The position numbers and the translations under genes are program-made. From a virus, in IMG/VR virus record IMGVR_UViG_3300044796_000261, positions 1 to 59,962 of that record: a stretch of DNA of 59,962 nucleotides; one strand, written 5' to 3'. The notes beneath the pieces were generated by a model, which was given only the letters and a program-made list of their open reading frames with translations, was not told where the DNA came from and did no database searches. Positions 42,208-51,050 of this stretch are shown piece after piece (positions within the stretch are counted from its first letter, which is position 1; each line of letters starts with the position of its first letter).

Positions 42208-42669
42208 TCACCACACGCTCGGGCGGCCGTTCGAGGAGAACGTCGACCACCCGCGTTGCTCCTGCGAGCTGACCTGCGGCATGTCGTGGGTCGGATCGCC
42301 GGGGCTCGCCGCACCAGGGATTAGCCCGTACGGCGTGATGTTCGTCCGCTGGATGTTCCTGAAATACTCGATCGCGGCGTCGTACTCCGGCTTCCAGTAT
42401 TTGTCTGCGCCCGCGTCGGGATTCATGCCGCGCGCGCGCAGGATGATCCACACGGCGATGCACGCCGAGTAGAACACGAACGACACTGGCCACTGCAGGA
42501 GAGGCATCGTCCAGCGGCTCGAAATGAGGTCGTCGGCCATGGCGTTCGCCTGCTGGCACGCAGCAAGCTGCTGCACCGGAGAGACGTCCTGAAGAGAGAA
42601 CGGGTTGACGCCCGTCAACAGGAGGTCCGAAGGTGCGCAATACTGCGAGCCAAGAGGGGCGACAGGCAT
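42208..42669 (-). CDS. DUF1320 (Mu gp36-like) head-tail connector protein
   Basis: A 153-aa protein with CAPSDLLLTGVNPFSLQDVS, NAMADDLISSRWTMPLLQWP and YDAAIEYFRNIQR; the DUF1320/gp36 hallmark. It follows the capsid gene, as in Mu-like phages. Confidence 0.85.
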   Translation of the reverse strand: MPVAPLGSQYCAPSDLLLTGVNPFSLQDVSPVQQLAACQQANAMADDLISSRWTMPLLQWPVSFVFYSACIAVWIILRARGMNPDAGADKYWKPEYDAAIEYFRNIQRTNITPYGLIPGAASPGDPTHDMPQVSSQEQRGWSTFSSNGRPSVW

Positions 42670-42685
42670 GGCCCACCTCTACCGG

Positions 42686-43696
42686 TCAGGGACCCGAGCG
42701 AGCGAAGAGGAACGAGAATCCGGCGGCCGGCGTAGCGCGCGCCCATCCGCCGAGCAGGAACTTGTGCTCATCGAATACGACGGGGTCGTTCTCGTTCATG
42801 CGCGGCGTGATGCGCGGGGCCTCGCGGAGGGCCCATGTCACGCCCTTGTATGCCTTGGTGCCGTCGCCGAGGTACCACATGGCCGAGTCGTTCAGGAAGA
42901 TGTTCTCGACAGGCGTCACGCCGAAACGACGGAGAGGGTTGTCCGCCGCGCCGACCTGGCCCGTGATGGTCCCCCACGCCGGAGGCGCGAAGAACATCGC
43001 CTTGAGCACGAGTTCGACCTCCGTCTTGAGCTGCACGGGGTGCATGAGGAAGCTCGGCATGACGCCGAGTCGCTCGCCGTCTTCGCCCTTGAGCGTCGAC
43101 ATGTACTCGTAGAGCGTCGAGAAGGCTGTCGGGCCGAACGCGCCGCCGACGAGGACAGAGCGCGTACCGCCAGTGTTCACGGCCGAGTAGGTGACCGTGA
43201 CGCCGCCGCCGGAGAAATCGTTGCAGTACGTTCCTGCCGCGGAGTTGTAGAAATCGGTCGGGTGGGCCGTGTTGAAGTAGGTGAGTCCGTCGAAGCCGAG
43301 AACGTTGCCCGTGTAGGCGCCCGCGTTCTCGAGCCAGTCGCGAAGCTCGTAGTTCGGCCAGCGGCGCGTCTGGCGCGCCATGTCCGGCACCATCCGGTAG
43401 TAGATGCCGTAGAGGTCGTCGTCGAGATCGAACCGGTCGATGTCGTACGTGATCTCGAAGGGAAGGACCACCGCAGAGTAGGTCTGCGGCGCCGGCTGAT
43501 TCGTCACGCGCGGGCCGTACCAGACCCGCATCTTCGGCATCATACCGGTCCAGCCGGCGACGAACTGCTTTCCGGTGACAGGTACCTCGCTGGCGTACTG
43601 CGGCCAGATCGAGTCCGTCGTGTCCGCGTAGACCGCCCCGAACGACGTATTGATGTTCGAGATGAACAGCGCGAAATTGGTGGGCGTCGGCTGCAT
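42686..43696 (-). CDS. Major capsid protein (Mu gpT-like)
   Basis: A 336-aa protein of the Mu-like major head subunit family: LFISNINTSFGAVYADT, FEITYDIDRFDLDDDLYGIY, FFNTAHPTD-like YFNTAHPTDFYNS, and the C-terminal ALREAPRITPRMNENDPVVF, which is characteristic. It would build the icosahedral head on the HK97 fold. Confidence 0.9.
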   Translation of the reverse strand: MQPTPTNFALFISNINTSFGAVYADTTDSIWPQYASEVPVTGKQFVAGWTGMMPKMRVWYGPRVTNQPAPQTYSAVVLPFEITYDIDRFDLDDDLYGIYYRMVPDMARQTRRWPNYELRDWLENAGAYTGNVLGFDGLTYFNTAHPTDFYNSAAGTYCNDFSGGGVTVTYSAVNTGGTRSVLVGGAFGPTAFSTLYEYMSTLKGEDGERLGVMPSFLMHPVQLKTEVELVLKAMFFAPPAWGTITGQVGAADNPLRRFGVTPVENIFLNDSAMWYLGDGTKAYKGVTWALREAPRITPRMNENDPVVFDEHKFLLGGWARATPAAGFSFLFARSGP

Positions 43697-43697
43697 G

Positions 43698-44192
43698 TTA
43701 TTGCGGGGCTCCGGTGGTCTGCGAGTTGCCCATCTTCACGGCGACCATGCCGGTGAGGTTGGGGGGCTGCTGGAGGCTCATGACGACGCCCGCGACAGGT
43801 CGGGTATTGCTCCCGGACGTCAGGCCCACCGTCGTCTCGTTGATGACGTAGCAGGTGGCTCCCACGTTGGCCTGAGCGATGGCATCCGCACCGGTGCCGT
43901 TGTTCAGATAGAAGCTACCCGTGGCCACTTCGACGGTGACCGCGCCGTTCGTGGTCCCTCCGGCCATGCCGGGTCCCGTGTCCGCGAAGCCTGGCCCGTA
44001 GCCCTCGTAGAGTCCCCAGACGAGATCCGTCGATTGCGGGGAGGTCGTCTCGACGGCGTAACCGCTGCGAGTCGCTGCGATGGCGCCTCGGTACAGTGAG
44101 GCATTCGCCGTGACTGCGAGGTTGACAGGCTGGGATGCGTTTCCCGGAGTCCCGTACCGGATGATTTTGACGTCTTTGGTCAGGTTGGCCAT
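43698..44192 (-). CDS. Head decoration-type protein
   Basis: A 164-aa protein upstream of the capsid gene, beta-rich (KIIRYGTPGNASQPVNLAV, GSFYLNNGTGADAIAQANVG). It is similar in layout to DUF2190-like decorators/stabilisers. It is adjacent to the scaffold and capsid genes. Confidence 0.68.
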   Translation of the reverse strand: MANLTKDVKIIRYGTPGNASQPVNLAVTANASLYRGAIAATRSGYAVETTSPQSTDLVWGLYEGYGPGFADTGPGMAGGTTNGAVTVEVATGSFYLNNGTGADAIAQANVGATCYVINETTVGLTSGSNTRPVAGVVMSLQQPPNLTGMVAVKMGNSQTTGAPQ

Positions 44193-44195
44193 GGC

Positions 44196-45044
44196 TCAGT
44201 ACCTCGCCGCGCCGTTGAGGGTCGCGATGGTCTTGTGTGCGTTCTTGATCGCCTCGGATCGGAGCGCGGCGGCCTTGTCTCCGGTCAGGCCGCTCGCCTT
44301 GACCGTGTCATCGATGCTCGCCATGACGTCGGCCGGCAGCTCCGCACGGCGAGGATTGCCGTCGTCGAGCGGGGCAGTGAGGTTCTCTTCCTCGGTCGCC
44401 ACGAGGGCCTTTGGCCGCATTGCGAGGTAGTCCGTAACGAAGGCGTGGTCCTTCTTGCGGAGCGTGACCGACTCGGGCTTGGTGATGCGACGCTGCGCCA
44501 GCGCTTCGTCGATCATCGCGGTGCGCTCGCGGTCCTTGGAGGCCCTGTCGCGCTGCACGGCGTCTCGCTCGAGCTTCGCGATTCGCTCGGCTTGCGCGGT
44601 GATGGCTGCGCTTGCGCCCGGGGTGAGGCTTGCCGAAGTGCCGGCGGGGGCAAAGTCGGACGGCGCGTAGGTGCGGAGCCGCGCTTCGGCCTCCTCCTCG
44701 TCCTCGTCCTCGTCCTCCTCGTCCTCCTCGCACTTCTTGGCGGCCTCTTCGTACTCGGCCGCCTTCTGCTTGTGCTCTGCGGCCTTCGAGCGGTGCTTGG
44801 CGGCTTCGGCGGTCTTCTTGGCCATCTTCGCGGCCTTCGCCGCCTTCGCGGCCTTGCTCTCGTCGCCGTCCTCGTCCTCGTCGTCCTCGTCGTCTTCGTC
44901 CTCGTCGCCGTCGTCATCCAGCTCGGCGCGTGCGCCCGCAAGGATGGCCAGCGTGGCCCGCAGAGACCGGAGCTTCTTCGGGTCGGTCTCCGAGGCGATT
45001 GCCGCCTCGGTGGACTTGATCTTGGTATCGAGCTTCACCGACAT
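44196..45044 (-). CDS. Scaffold-like, highly acidic coiled-coil protein
   Basis: A 282-aa protein whose middle has two Asp/Glu runs (DDDGDEDEDDEDDEDED and CEEDEEDEDEDEEEAEA) on either side of a long Ala/Lys helix. The C-terminal part (ITAQAERIAKLERDAVQRDR, LAQRRITKPESVTLRKKD) resembles Mu I-like protease/scaffold C-termini. It lies between protease and capsid genes, so assembly scaffolding is likely. The start ATG is at 45044. Confidence 0.72.
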   Translation of the reverse strand: MSVKLDTKIKSTEAAIASETDPKKLRSLRATLAILAGARAELDDDGDEDEDDEDDEDEDGDESKAAKAAKAAKMAKKTAEAAKHRSKAAEHKQKAAEYEEAAKKCEEDEEDEDEDEEEAEARLRTYAPSDFAPAGTSASLTPGASAAITAQAERIAKLERDAVQRDRASKDRERTAMIDEALAQRRITKPESVTLRKKDHAFVTDYLAMRPKALVATEEENLTAPLDDGNPRRAELPADVMASIDDTVKASGLTGDKAAALRSEAIKNAHKTIATLNGAARY

Positions 45045-45118
45045 GATGGCGTCCCTTGGGTGCGGTGGGTCATAAAAGACCCCGGTGGGTTGAATGTGAC
45101 CTACCATCGCCACACTTG

Positions 45119-45967
45119 TCAAGCGGGCGTTTCGTCGGCCCTTCGGTCGGTCTCGTTCCCTCTGTTCGGCGCGACCACCTCGGGCGGTGGGGTCTCGGAC
45201 GTGTCGAGCCCAAAAAGCACGTCGTCGAGGCTCATCACGTCGTCGATGAGACCCACGCGTTTGGCCTCTTTGCCAAGGTAGATGGCCGCTTCGAGGGCTT
45301 GCAGCGCCTCCGGCTTCATCTTCCTGGCCTTGCCGGCGATCGTGAAGAACTGGCGCGCAAGCTCCGCGTTGCGCGCGGTCTCCGCCTTCACCGCGTCATC
45401 CGATATGAGTGCGTGTGGGTGTCCGTCGGCCTTCCGCTTGCCGCTCGTGATGATGACGAAATCGAAGCCGTCCGAAGCATCGCGCTTGGCCTGCGAGGCG
45501 AGCGTGCTGATGACCCCCACGCTTCCGACGATGGCACTCGGAGGCGCGAGCACTTCGGAGCACGAGCAGCAGATCGCGTACGCCGCGCTAGCGGCCATCT
45601 CGTCCACGTAGGCCACGAAGGGGATGCCCGAAGCCTTGGACATGCGCTGGAGCTTGAGCACGCACTCATTGAGGCCAGCGACGACGCCGCCAGGCGACTC
45701 GATGCGGAACACGATCGCCGTTGGTTTTGGGTCCGAATCGATGGCCATTTTTACGCGCTCGAGAATGGCCTCGTATGAATCGCCTCCGTCGCCCTTGAAG
45801 TGCATGATCGCGCCACGGATGTGGACGATACCAACGGAGCCGTGCTTCTCGTTGTCCGGAGCGTCGGGCCCGAACGTGATGTAGAAGCCAGAGTCATCGT
45901 GCTGGATGACGGACGGGTCGATGGCGAGGTACTCGCCCCATCGGATGGCATGGCGACGCGTTGTCAT
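45119..45967 (-). CDS. S49 (SppA/ClpP-type) capsid maturation protease
   Basis: A 282-aa serine protease with VGIVHIRGAIMHF, VFRIESPGGVVAGLNEC, DEMAASAAYAICCS (catalytic Ser region) and AIVGSVGVISTLASQ. These are the S49 signal-peptide-peptidase motifs, common as phage prohead proteases. It should cleave the scaffold during head maturation. Confidence 0.9.
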   Translation of the reverse strand: MTTRRHAIRWGEYLAIDPSVIQHDDSGFYITFGPDAPDNEKHGSVGIVHIRGAIMHFKGDGGDSYEAILERVKMAIDSDPKPTAIVFRIESPGGVVAGLNECVLKLQRMSKASGIPFVAYVDEMAASAAYAICCSCSEVLAPPSAIVGSVGVISTLASQAKRDASDGFDFVIITSGKRKADGHPHALISDDAVKAETARNAELARQFFTIAGKARKMKPEALQALEAAIYLGKEAKRVGLIDDVMSLDDVLFGLDTSETPPPEVVAPNRGNETDRRADETPA

Positions 45968-47508
45968 GTCTTCTTGCTCCCGTCCTCCGCTCCGCCCTCG
46001 GGCGTCGGCTTCTCCGTGTCGTCGGTGTTCTCCTGGTCGCCTCCCACGTCGTTCGCTGGACCCTCCGCTCCGCCCTTGCCGACTGGCGCAACGAACCGAA
46101 AATCGGGCAACGCATCCAGGTTGAATTTCTTCTGCGCGAACGACCGAACCTGCTCCGCGTCCTTGAACTCGATGCCGCCCTGTCTAAGCACCTGAATGGC
46201 CTTGCCGAACTCGGAGAACTGTTTGGCGTTCGCCTCGTAATCCTCGCGCGGCGTGGTGTCGAAATAAGTGGTAGGCGCCAAATCCGAATCGCCAAAGTTG
46301 AAGAACGCGAACGGTCTGGCGAAGTCGCGGTAGATTGTCGTGCGCCAGCTCGCGTTGTCGCTCGCGATGGCCTGCTGACGGACATCCATGTGAGCCTTCG
46401 TGGCCGCGAAGCTGCCCCCGCTCACCTCGGTCGTGAGGTTCTGAAAGAGGATGGCCAGGACGATGGCCATGTCGCAATGGTCGCGGAGCCCGGGGAACGC
46501 TTGCCAGCTCTGCGAATTGGCCTCGACAAGCTCGTATCCGTAGCCGGTGTCTTTCGACTCCTTGTCGACGCCGCGCGGGACCATGAGCACGGGCTCGCTC
46601 CCAAGGTTTGCGACCTTGCTGAAGAACCCGGATGTCTTGCTATCCGGGTCCCCGACCGCAGGCACGTAGGCGAGGCGCGTCGGCAGCCCGTGGACCTCGC
46701 TGAAGCGGGCCCAGTCGCGGATGGCCCAATGCCGAATCAGCCACGGCTCAGCGACAGCGCGCAGAGCGCCGCGAACCCACCCGCGATAGGCGCCGTACGG
46801 CGTGTGCTCGTACCACTTGCCGTCACCGGGGAATATTGGGATGTTTCCGTCCTGCGAGATGGCCACATATCTGCGCGTGACCCACTCGTAAAACTCGTAA
46901 CGCGGATGCCATGGCCTGGCGTACGGAAGCCAGAGTTTGCCGCTCGTGTCCCAAAGGATTTGGCCGTGACCAAACCCCATAAAGATCGAATAGACGGCCG
47001 TCTCAGGTATGGCGTAGCTCGCCATGAGCTGCGGGAAGTGAGCGATCCACGCGTCGTGAACCTCTTTCGCCGCGTCGCTGTCGTTCGCCGGCTCACTCCG
47101 AATCTCGCGACCGAAGAGCCCTGACAGTCGAGACCCGAGCGTCGATTGCACCCTGTCGTCCCCGAGCATCGAATCCATGAGCTGACCGGACAGTTCGAAG
47201 ATGCCGGACATGTGCGACCAGAGCGCGTGCCGCACCTCTGGCACGGTCCACGTGTTCTGGATGGTGACAAGCGGTACGTCCCGGTAGTTCGCGACGCGCG
47301 CTCGCTCCGAGGCTCCGGCGTCCTTCAGCGCATCGCGCGGCGACTGGAACGCTGGATCGTCAAGGGTGGGGAACCCTGTACCTACTCGGTGCTCAATCTC
47401 GGGTCGCACTCGACCAGGCGGGATTGGCGCACCAACCCACTTCGAGTCCCACGGGCTACCGGCGGGGGGTCCCCGATCGCGCCCGTCTCCGGTGCCGGGG
47501 ACGCCCAC
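45964..47508 (-). CDS. Portal protein (Mu gp29-like, DUF935)
   Basis: A 514-aa protein of the DUF935 portal family: VRHALWSHMSGIFELSGQLM, IFMGFGHGQILWD, RRYVAISQDGNIPIFPGDG, AYRGWVRGALRAVAEPWLIR, HCDMAIVLAILFQNLTTEV and FAFFNFGDSD. It forms the head vertex for DNA packaging. The GTG start is uncertain. The C-terminal 45 residues are acidic and disordered. Confidence 0.88.
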   Translation of the reverse strand: MGVPGTGDGRDRGPPAGSPWDSKWVGAPIPPGRVRPEIEHRVGTGFPTLDDPAFQSPRDALKDAGASERARVANYRDVPLVTIQNTWTVPEVRHALWSHMSGIFELSGQLMDSMLGDDRVQSTLGSRLSGLFGREIRSEPANDSDAAKEVHDAWIAHFPQLMASYAIPETAVYSIFMGFGHGQILWDTSGKLWLPYARPWHPRYEFYEWVTRRYVAISQDGNIPIFPGDGKWYEHTPYGAYRGWVRGALRAVAEPWLIRHWAIRDWARFSEVHGLPTRLAYVPAVGDPDSKTSGFFSKVANLGSEPVLMVPRGVDKESKDTGYGYELVEANSQSWQAFPGLRDHCDMAIVLAILFQNLTTEVSGGSFAATKAHMDVRQQAIASDNASWRTTIYRDFARPFAFFNFGDSDLAPTTYFDTTPREDYEANAKQFSEFGKAIQVLRQGGIEFKDAEQVRSFAQKKFNLDALPDFRFVAPVGKGGAEGPANDVGGDQENTDDTEKPTPEGGAEDGSKKT

Positions 47509-47525
47509 TAGTCAGCCGACGGCCC

Positions 47526-48113
47526 TTAGGCCGCCGCCTTCTCGCGTACCCTAATCGGCTCGAGGGTGCGAATGTCCTGGCTTACGTACGTCTTGAGATC
47601 TTTCTGCCAGAAGGTCTGCGCTTGCCAGAGCCGGAACTTCGGGTTGATGTTGCGCGAGTTGGGGAGGTAGACCTCCTGGCGCTCCGCCAGAACGAAGCGG
47701 CCAGACGCGTCGACCGTTCCGGGCTTGCTTCCCGACTCGAGGGCAGAAACGAACTCGGGCTCCTTGTAGTCCTCGAGTCTCACCACCGTCCCGAACTTCT
47801 CTCCCAACCGAGTAGCCACGACGGCCGTGAACGTTGCCCCTATCACGCTGCGGCACGGGACCCGCTCGAGCTTGTGCGGCGTTCGGTCCGCGACGGGGCG
47901 CGCGGTCGCGCGCGCGTAGTGCTCTTCGAGCATCGTGACCGCCTCCTCGGGGTTGATCGGGAGGTCTCCAGGGCCAAGCTTCGCGGGGGCCTGGACCGTG
48001 GGTTGGGGGAGCGCCTGCACGGCGGAGACCGCAGCGCGCGCGCCGGCCTCACTGGCGGCGGAAAGCGCCTGCTGGAACTGCTCCTCTGTCATCTGGATGT
48101 TGCCCATGGGCAT
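47526..48113 (-). CDS. Hypothetical 195-aa protein upstream of the portal
   Basis: The first 35 residues are a Gln/Ala-rich helix (MTEEQFQQALSAASEAGARA); the rest includes KLERVPCRSVIGATFTAVVA. It might be a minor head component given its location. No family recognised. Confidence 0.55.
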   Translation of the reverse strand: MPMGNIQMTEEQFQQALSAASEAGARAAVSAVQALPQPTVQAPAKLGPGDLPINPEEAVTMLEEHYARATARPVADRTPHKLERVPCRSVIGATFTAVVATRLGEKFGTVVRLEDYKEPEFVSALESGSKPGTVDASGRFVLAERQEVYLPNSRNINPKFRLWQAQTFWQKDLKTYVSQDIRTLEPIRVREKAAA

Positions 48114-48167
48114 GAGTCTGCCCCGGGAACCCCAGGTGTGTCAAGAAAGACCCGGGTACGGAATGAC

Positions 48168-48356
48168 CTACCTAGGGATGGCCACAACCGAGCACGCCTC
48201 GCCGAGCTCTCGAGCTGGGGCGAATTCGATGGTCACGTGCATCCGGGTCATGACCCCGTCCGGCCCTGAGCTCATGAGAAGCCGCACGCTGGGCTTCTCC
48301 TGCCCGGTGAGCATGCGCGCGACGGTCTCCGCGATGGCGCTCTCGATCTCGGTCAT
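48168..48356 (-). CDS. Hypothetical 62-aa protein
   Basis: MTEIESAIAETVARMLTGQE and onward, with a C-terminal beta stretch (MTRMHVTIEFAPARELGE). The ATG overlaps the previous stop (ATGA). Confidence 0.58.
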   Translation of the reverse strand: MTEIESAIAETVARMLTGQEKPSVRLLMSSGPDGVMTRMHVTIEFAPARELGEACSVVAIPR

Positions 48357-48649
48357 GGCGGCGTGAAGGCCAGCGGGTTGACCAGGAATCCCGTGGGCGT
48401 GATGCCGTTGCTCGACGGTAGCGCACCCGTAGCGTACCAATAGCCTACCCATGGGCCAGACGCAGCGGTGAGCGGCAGTACGATGTCCGCGTGAAAGTTC
48501 CCCGTCGAATCCTGCACCACGGCCCCCGATAGCTGAGTCCCGTCGGGGCCTTGGACGATGGCAGTCAACGAGTCGGGGTTGGCCAGGACGCCAAGCACGG
48601 ATGCGACAACCGACAGGCGCACACTTTGGCCAGGGTTGTAGGTGTTCAC
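48353..48649 (-). CDS. Ig-like beta-sandwich protein, 98 aa
   Basis: MNTYNPGQSVRLSVVASVLG, FHADIVLPLTAASGPWVGYW and the shape of one immunoglobulin-like domain suggest a virion surface or accessory adhesin. GTG start. Confidence 0.62.
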   Translation of the reverse strand: MNTYNPGQSVRLSVVASVLGVLANPDSLTAIVQGPDGTQLSGAVVQDSTGNFHADIVLPLTAASGPWVGYWYATGALPSSNGITPTGFLVNPLAFTPP

Positions 48650-48650
48650 G

Positions 48651-49224
48651 TCAGCACTCCGACGAGCTTAGCACGAGCAGCGGGGCATCCGTGGCGCTGA
48701 GTTCGGCGAGTATCGCGTCGGACGGGGTCAGCGTAAGCAGCACGGCCTGCGATGGCTCCAGCGCGAGCAGCGCCGCGCTCGAGCCGGACAGGCCGAGCAA
48801 GGCCGACTGCGAGGCCTTGAGGCAGAGGGGCCCAAGCGCGACGCCTCCGGAAACCGTCCCTTCGGCCGCCTGCACGAGACCACCAAGGCTTTGGCCGATG
48901 GTCCCGGTGACCGTGGTGCTCGAGTTCCCCGTGGCTGCCTGCCGCAGGCCAGCTGACGTTGGGCGTACCCGCGTTGCAATTTGTGCATGCGTAAATCGCC
49001 TGCGTCTGATTCGAACTGGCGTTGTGCGTGGGCCCGGAGACCAGGACGTATGTGTTGCCTGCAATCCCGTCGCTAACGCCAGTGATAGAGCCTGACCCGC
49101 GAAAGGAAATCGTCGCGATGATCGTGTCTCCGGCAGCGACAGCCGACGCGAAAGCGCCGGACGTCTGAGGAGACGTCGATCCGCCAGTGGAGCTTTTGCC
49201 CTTGACGTGAGTAAACGTCGCCAT
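48651..49224 (-). pseudogene. Structural/adhesin gene interrupted by a GGCA duplication
   Basis: The N-terminal frame (from ATG 49224) reads MATFTHVKGKSSTGGSTSPQ to TPNVSWPAA. It then turns to Arg/His-rich nonsense while another frame carries TGNSSTTVTGTIGQSLGGLV and five ten-residue repeats (xALLxLxxSx) to SSSEC. A tandem GGCAGGCA (TGCCTGCC on plus, 48936-48943) sits exactly at the switch; removing one GGCA restores one frame: SWPAAATGNSSTTV. The reading with the insertion ends at 48646 in GTGA, so both ends remain near the next start. It is either a phase-variable or a newly broken gene. Confidence 0.65.
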
Positions 49225-49242
49225 GGGCGGGGAGCCCTTGGC

Positions 49243-49653
49243 TTACTGGGCCACCGGCATCGACACGGTCCACGCCGTGACAGCGACGGTCGCGCCGGAC
49301 ACGATCGATGTCGTGTTCAGATCCATGTCTGCCCCCGACGTCCCGCACGAGCCATCTAGGACCGCAGTGGTGCCGTCGGATTTGTAGCAACGAAACCATG
49401 TAGCGGTCCCGGTGTTGCCAGCCGTCCCGCTCGTGACCGCATTCGCCGTCTTGGTGCCAGAGCTTGCCGCGCCGAACGCAGTAGCGTTGATTCCGAGCGT
49501 AGCGAGCAGAGTATTACCGCTCAGCGCCGTGTCGGGCGTCGCTGGCTGCGTGCCAGTGTAAATCTCGATGAATCCGCTTGCGAGCGGGGTATCGAGCGCG
49601 GCGTTGAGCGCCAGGTTCCACGAAGCGATAGACAGGTGCGTGTTGGTGGCCAC
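49243..49653 (-). CDS. Hypothetical 136-aa phage protein
   Basis: MATNTHLSIASWNLALNAAL and FIEIYTGTQPATPDTALSGN match a family of short phage structural-like proteins, with a predicted beta fold. It is probably virion-associated; the function is unknown. Confidence 0.65.
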   Translation of the reverse strand: MATNTHLSIASWNLALNAALDTPLASGFIEIYTGTQPATPDTALSGNTLLATLGINATAFGAASSGTKTANAVTSGTAGNTGTATWFRCYKSDGTTAVLDGSCGTSGADMDLNTTSIVSGATVAVTAWTVSMPVAQ

Positions 49654-49662
49654 GTACCGACC

Positions 49663-50088
49663 TTACCAGCCCCATGGCCTGACGGCCAGTACGTACGCCG
49701 CCGCCGCGTCCAGCCACTCGGCCTCCTGCCTCCGCGCTGCGGCGAGTCTCGTCCCGCGGTCGCACCGGCCAGAGCTCAGGGCGGAGAGCCCGTCGTCATG
49801 GCACTGGGCGCCAGCGGCGTGCTTGATGCTGAGCCATGTCCCGACGCTGCCGACAGGGTCGCGCTCGAGGTCCGGTCGGTCCCGTATCTGGAGCCATCCG
49901 TAGGCACGACCGTCCCATCGGTGACCGGCGAGGGCGCGGCCGAAGTCGGACTCGTGGGACATCCACACAAGAACCTCGACCGCCTCTACCTCGGACGTCG
50001 CACGTCTCTCGATGGTGTCGAGCGGGGTAGTAGCCGGAGCGTCGAGCCAGAAGGCCACGAGGGCGAGGAGGGCATGCATGGGCCGCAA
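49663..50088 (-). CDS. Lytic transglycosylase-like (SLT fold) protein
   Basis: A 141-aa protein with a hydrophobic N-terminal signal (MHALLALVAFWLDAPA). The SLT-like motif VLVWMSHESDFGRALAG supplies the catalytic Glu, with WDGRAYGWLQIR matching the GxxQI region. It could cut peptidoglycan at entry or exit. Confidence 0.72.
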   Translation of the reverse strand: MRPMHALLALVAFWLDAPATTPLDTIERRATSEVEAVEVLVWMSHESDFGRALAGHRWDGRAYGWLQIRDRPDLERDPVGSVGTWLSIKHAAGAQCHDDGLSALSSGRCDRGTRLAAARRQEAEWLDAAAAYVLAVRPWGW

Positions 50089-50180
50089 CGGTAGCCACTG
50101 GGCTACGGATGGGCAAGGCGCGCAAACGGTTGAGTGTAGAAGCCCCAGGTTTCGATACGTGCTGAGGCGCCACGGTCAGC

Positions 50181-50420
50181 TCAGTCGAGGGCCAGGGAGA
50201 CCGTCTGCACACGCAGAACGCCATCAGCCGCCTGTTCGGGTGTCACGCCCATGTCGTCCAGTCTACGAAAGATGTCCTCAACTGGGTCAATCGCGGCCAG
50301 TGTGGCTCTGATTGCCTCCCGTACTTCCGCGGTACCGAACGACCCGTCCTCTTGCGACAGTTGCTCATGCCATGCCCGCATGGCGGCAATTGCCATCGAA
50401 AGCTTCACCTTGTCAGTCAT
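50181..50420 (-). CDS. Hypothetical 79-aa helical protein
   Basis: MTDKVKLSMAIAAMRAWHEQ, helical and acidic. Unrecognised. Upstream (50421-50457) and downstream gaps are short and otherwise empty; 50089-50180 shows no gene. Confidence 0.58.
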   Translation of the reverse strand: MTDKVKLSMAIAAMRAWHEQLSQEDGSFGTAEVREAIRATLAAIDPVEDIFRRLDDMGVTPEQAADGVLRVQTVSLALD

Positions 50421-50457
50421 CGCCTCTGTCTCCTATCCGGTCAAGCGCGCAAGGGAG

Positions 50458-50679
50458 CTAGCCCACCTTCGCGGTTCTCGCGTTGCGTATCAGTTGTTCC
50501 ACCGCGCCGCTCCGGGTCTGCCCGCGCTCGGCCGAGATGGCGTCCAAGCGGGACAGTGCCTCGGGACTGAGCGTCAACGTCACCATGGGGCGCGTGCGCT
50601 TGGCGTTGGGGGTCGTGGCGGTGCCGGAGCGGGACGGCGCCGGCTTCGAGGTCGCCACTAGGGGGCGCTTGCGGGTCAC
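50458..50679 (-). CDS. CopG/RHH-type DNA-binding protein
   Basis: A 73-aa protein with a basic N terminus then VTLTLSPEALSRLDAISAER and SGAVEQLIRNA, a good ribbon-helix-helix. The GTG start (50679) overlaps the stop of the 62-aa gene (GTGA). Confidence 0.75.
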   Translation of the reverse strand: MTRKRPLVATSKPAPSRSGTATTPNAKRTRPMVTLTLSPEALSRLDAISAERGQTRSGAVEQLIRNARTAKVG

Positions 50680-50864
50680 TCGGCCCCCTCGGTAGCCTCG
50701 GTAGCCTCGGCCCAAATCCGCCGCACATCCTCCGCCGTCCCCTCGCCGTCGCGGATGGCCTGCTCACACACGGTGTACAGCGTGCCCGTACCGTCCTCGA
50801 TGCCGCTCGCATCGACCAGTGCCCGTACCGCCGTGGGAGAAACCTCGGTGCTGTCGTTGTTCAT
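50676..50864 (-). CDS. Hypothetical 62-aa acidic protein, leaderless candidate
   Basis: MNNDSTEVSPTAVRALVDAS and on. It pairs with the RHH gene; an acidic partner plus RHH resembles a small toxin-antitoxin-like or regulator pair, but there is no recognised toxin. The promoter at 50871-50899 ends only seven bases before its ATG, so mRNA may start at the start codon. Confidence 0.6.
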   Translation of the reverse strand: MNNDSTEVSPTAVRALVDASGIEDGTGTLYTVCEQAIRDGEGTAEDVRRIWAEATEATEGAE

Positions 50865-50870
50865 GGGTAG

Positions 50871-50899
50871 ACTATACGTGCTCAGTACGTACAGCGCAA
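50871..50899 (-). promoter_or_regulatory. Leftward sigma-70-like promoter, leaderless geometry
   Basis: On the minus strand TTGCGC (50894-50899) and TATAGT (50871-50876) are 17 bp apart. The ATG of the gene at 50864 begins seven bases beyond the -10, i.e. at the predicted transcription start. Confidence 0.62.
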
Positions 50900-51050
50900 G
50901 TGGTAATCGTACGGGGCGCGTCGCTTTTCTTCGGGGCGCGTAAGTCCGAGAAACGGCAGGTGCAGCGTCGGTAGCCTCGTGCCGCCTGATGTGGGGCAGC
51001 CTACGCCGCCTGAGGACGTGACGTAGAGCCTCGCGCTCAGATGGGTGAGT
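50900..51050. other. Non-coding gap
   Basis: About 150 bp upstream of the promoter with no convincing gene. I see only scattered GTCTA-like motifs (TAGACTATAC near 50868, GAGTCTAAC near 51047). Confidence 0.4.
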
